From Ailurus styani (lineage: Eukaryota > Chordata > Mammalia > Carnivora > Ailuridae), in assembly GCA_002007465.1 (NCBI GenBank), contig LNAC01000162.1:2897761-2961760 (forward strand): a stretch of 64,000 bases of DNA, read 5' to 3'. A program made the position numbers and the translations under genes. Shown here piece by piece: positions 60,298 through 64,000 of this stretch (positions are counted from its first letter, which is position 1; each line of letters begins with the position of its first letter). The notes beneath the pieces are model-generated. The model was not told the DNA's origin, did not search any database, and saw nothing but the letters and a program-made list of their open reading frames with translations.

Positions 60298-63200
60298 TGT
60301 TTATTTTTTTTAAGCTTCTATACCATCATCATCTTTTTCCATCATACATTTATTATTTCTTTAGGTGTATTCATAACTTTCATAGGACTGGACCTAAATC
60401 TTTCCCTATCTGGTCTTGGCACTATTCAGTCCCTTAGGAAGTTGCCTCTTCCTATGATTACCATTTGTTGTGTGATAATAGTTTAATTCATGCATCCATT
60501 GCACTGATGGTCTTCCTAATACCTTACTACCACTCTACATTCATAATTTTGTATCTAAATATATGCATTGTGAGGATCTCATATCATGATTTCTCATCCT
60601 ACTCCATTACTTCTAAGCTGAAAGCAGGAAAGAATAGCAAAAAAATTTCCTCCTTTTCTTATTTCCGTTCCATGGGCAAGCTGAGGACACTTAATCTTGC
60701 AACATTTGATAAAAAAATTCCTTTGTATCAGTAGGGTGCTGCCAGGTGACATTAAATATTTTTAAAAGGAATTATACTTTCTATTTTCTTGACCATTGGC
60801 TTTTTAAAAAATCATTTATCTCAGGAGTTTCAAAGTATTTTTCTCACCTCTTAAGATCAGTGTTTCTCTACTCTATGTCTACATTTTATTTGTCTACCAC
60901 AAATTTTGTCACACAGTGGGAGTGTTTTACACTTTATGAATGGAGGCATTGTGGCACAGAGGACTGAAGAAACTTCTAGGATTGATAATTTGCCAAAAGT
61001 GCAACAGGAACATTTTTATATGTGCTACTCCAAGGTTAGAGTTTACTAAACTAAATTATCAAGTTCTACTAATATATATTCTCCAGTTTCTAGAATGGCA
61101 TAACTTTTCCTTTTTAATCTCTATCTGGTCCTTAACATACAGAAATATTTGGGAAATGCCTTAATAGACAATAAAGAATTGTCATGTATTACACTCCAGA
61201 CCCTCTATTTTTTCGGAATTTTAGCTAACCTGTCATCCTTGCTTATTCTGCTTGCTGTAAGTTCTGTAAATAAGAGACAATTCTTGGCTTTACCTGTTGT
61301 TACTAGCAATGAATCATGTTTGTGCTGAGCTTAGACACTTTTGGAAGGTATCTCTTGTGGTGCAGAAACTACAAAAAGAGGACAAACTCTCTGAACAATT
61401 TCTGGATAAAAGAACTGTAAATCCTCATACACCTTCGCTAATATGTTCACCAGCTTTTAAATTTACTTATGAGTTTTCCTAAACTGATGGGGAAGAGGGC
61501 TGACAGTGACTACTGCAAGAACAACAAAATACCCTACAAACCAGAATCCTAAATGTACTAAGGACTAGTATATCTATTTTGCATCAAATATATGTTAAAA
61601 CAGCACACATTGCTTAATTTAACTTATAGGTAGTAGAAGATTATTACTATCATAATATTAATATCCTTTCACAGCATACACTGAATGATACCCTAGCTTT
61701 CTGAATGTCCCTGAAAGTGATATGAATGATGAGTAATTTGAATTCTATATAAAAATTAGTTTTATTGATATTAGCATTTAAAGATTAATTACAAATTTAA
61801 AATAATTTAAAAATAATCCAACAATTATAGAAAATTTTGCAAAGTAGACAGTATCGTTTAAACAAAGAGATGGTAAAAATATACAAAATATTTCATTTCA
61901 AACTTGAATTATTTTTCTAAGTATGTTTTCTTTTAGGAAAACAGCACATAATGCAGATGAAAGTATCCACAGCATTCATACTTTTAATAATTTGATGTAA
62001 AGAATTAACGATGGCATCAAGCTAGTAAAATTTCATATTAAATTGCATGTATATATTTTGCTTTATTTGTCAAAGGTACTCTTAAAAAGATAGACAATGA
62101 GACTTAGCTATAAAACTATTTGGTATAATGAGGAAACAAAGCTAATCTATTTTCTAGTGATATTTAATATGTAACAAATATTAAGGTAATAACATCATTT
62201 GTGTGAACAATCAATAAGTTATTAGGTTATTCTGGCCCTATAGAAAAGAATAATAACCTAAATTTTTATAATATTTCATTAAATTAGTTATTTAAACCAT
62301 CTTAAATTCTTCTGGAATATGGCATACTGAACTAAAGTTATGACTCCCAAATTTCCAAGCCAGACAATATAGAGGATAGTAAAGAGTAATCTAAGCTTCC
62401 ATAGAAGGATTCATTGTTTCTACTCATTTACAGAATACTTAAAGTAAGTTGATTCTGTGGCAAACCCCAGCTAAATCCCTTAAAAATTAATAATATCCAT
62501 TAATTGACAAAAAGGGCTTCTAAAAATCCCTTTGTAATTCATTTAAAATGACAGAAAAAAGCATGATAGAAAGTTGTACCCAAGGCATTAAAAAGTGAAT
62601 TTTCAATTGTTCTTCAGATCATAAGACATTCAAGAGACTTTTATAACTGATGATTAACATAACTGGCAAGTTCCAATTTCTCTGTCTGTAAACAAGCAGC
62701 TTGCATTTTAAATTAGAGATGTTGGTAGAGAAACAACAGTTTTGACTGTGAAAACCTGCTAATGAAAGCTGCTACTTCATGCTCAATGCATAGAAATTAC
62801 ATAACTACTCCACTGAATTGATAGTTTCATAGCATAGAACTTCATAAAGATACCAAAGAATGTAGTTCATAACTTAGCAATTCCTCTTAAAAACCTAGCA
62901 TTAAATAAAGAAAACACCTGAACAAGATAATAGAGACGTTTTGTTAAAATATACACAAAGAAGGCAAAACTAGGTGTTTTTAATTTATGATACACATTTC
63001 AGGGAAATAAGATTTCTCCTAGAAATAGAGAATCAATAATCAATCCAAATGTAATATTAAAAACTGGTCCTATACCAGGTCAAAAATAGATATAGACTAT
63101 TACATGATATATGGAAATGTCAGTCCCAAACTTCAGTTTGAGTGACAGTACATACTATTTCCATAGGTGTTTTAATAAAATCACCTACAGAAATTAGCTG

Positions 63201-63946
63201 CTACAACACCTGTGCTAGTATTAACACCTGTACTGGTATAGTTGGGAAAATACAACTATATTACAATATATAACTATCTCACAGGATAACATCATCTTCA
63301 GTTTTATGTGTATAATATCTATAGCAACGAGTAGTATTTTAGTTATAATAATATCACCATCACCAATGACTTAACAATAAATTGAATGATTTAATTATCA
63401 TAAAAACAACATGGTATAAAAACTAGTATTACCCTTAATTAACATATGAGTAAATGAAAAATGTAGAGGCATTTAGCAAGTTGATTAGGGTCACAGAGCT
63501 AATAAGTGATACACTCAAGGCATAAATTAGGCAGTTTGGATCCACTTTAGGACTCAATGCAAATGATTTTGCACAAAATTCCATTATTTGAAATAGCAAC
63601 TGTAGAAAGGAAAAATAATATGCTAGTGGCTCCTTTTGTTCCCCTTAGTGACTTTTTGCAACCATAAACTTAAATGGCAAAGTCAAAAAATTTTGCAAAT
63701 ATGTGAAAATATTAAAGAATTGGACACAATTATCAAACTTGATCACTTCAATATAAATTAATCTCCATAGCTAAAAAAAAGACATAACTGTTCATTCTTT
63801 TAAAGTATGCATGAAAATCTGACTATACAGTAGCCACAAAGCAAGTTTTTCAAAGTTGGGGAAAAAATGAAATCAACAATAAAAAGAAAATTAGAAAATC
63901 CCTTAAAGAAGGAAACTAACAGTATATTTTAAAATAACCTATGGAT
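60298..63946. other. AT-rich DNA, no gene recognised
   Basis: No gene, RNA gene or repeat family is recognised. Three short plus-strand open frames at 60465-61164 (73-89 codons) overlap in succession, but they share no motif and no splice signals that I could justify. Confidence 0.6.
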
Positions 63947-64000
63947 GGGGCACCTGGGTGGCTCAGTTAAGTGTCTGCCTTTGGCTCAGGTCATGATACC
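63947..64000 (+). mobile_element. CAN-SINE head, cut by window end
   Basis: GGGGCACCTGGGTGGCTCAG followed by GTCTGCCTTTGGCTCAGGTC is the 5' part of a SINE. The rest lies beyond the window. Confidence 0.92.

Noticed and set aside
60465..61164. Three successive short open frames considered as exons
   Set aside because: There is no conserved protein motif, they overlap in different frames, and I could not support splice sites.

Overview
This is an AT-rich, gene-poor stretch of mammalian nuclear DNA. It carries about twenty tRNA-Lys-derived CAN-SINEs, so the host is a carnivore. The younger copies have a head reading GGGCGCCTGGGTGGCTCAG followed by GTTAAAGCCTCTGCC. From memory that is the musteloid/mustelid form (mink, ferret, marten, badger group), not the canid or felid form; the family assignment is inference. 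I found no functional protein-coding gene, no exon with convincing splice sites, and no intact RNA gene. The short open frames on both strands are chance frames or pieces of transposons.

Layout. 1-7892: AT-rich DNA with decayed L1 pieces, an L2 3' end and two SINEs. 7893-17060: an L1 cluster, with one near-full-length but heavily rearranged L1 (5' UTR, ORF1 remnant, ORF2 remnant, 3' UTR) followed in the same orientation by a second, 5'-truncated L1 carrying a SINE. 17061-22165: unique DNA, an L2 3' end, a (TATC)n tract and a third L1 piece with a large GGAT/GATA expansion. 22166-31989: mostly unique DNA with SINEs. 31990-33301: a processed pseudogene of cyclophilin A (PPIA, minus strand), split by a probable solo retroviral LTR. 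33302-51539: long unidentified AT-rich stretches with scattered SINEs. 51540-55150: ancient L1 DNA read in antisense, with a young SINE and what looks like a poly(A)-only insertion. 55151-64000: unidentified AT-rich DNA, two minus-strand SINEs, and a last SINE cut by the window edge.

Nothing here looks like a new biological system. The points most worth checking are: (1) assembly-artefact signatures, namely single N bases flanked by near-identical copies at 6667, 9251 and 10399, plus perfect 175-192 bp tandem duplications and several internal deletions inside the large L1; (2) the LTR nested in the PPIA retropseudogene; (3) the same 3' ORF2 site of three L1 copies having grown three different microsatellites; (4) a poly(A) run flanked by a perfect 15 bp target duplication with no element body.
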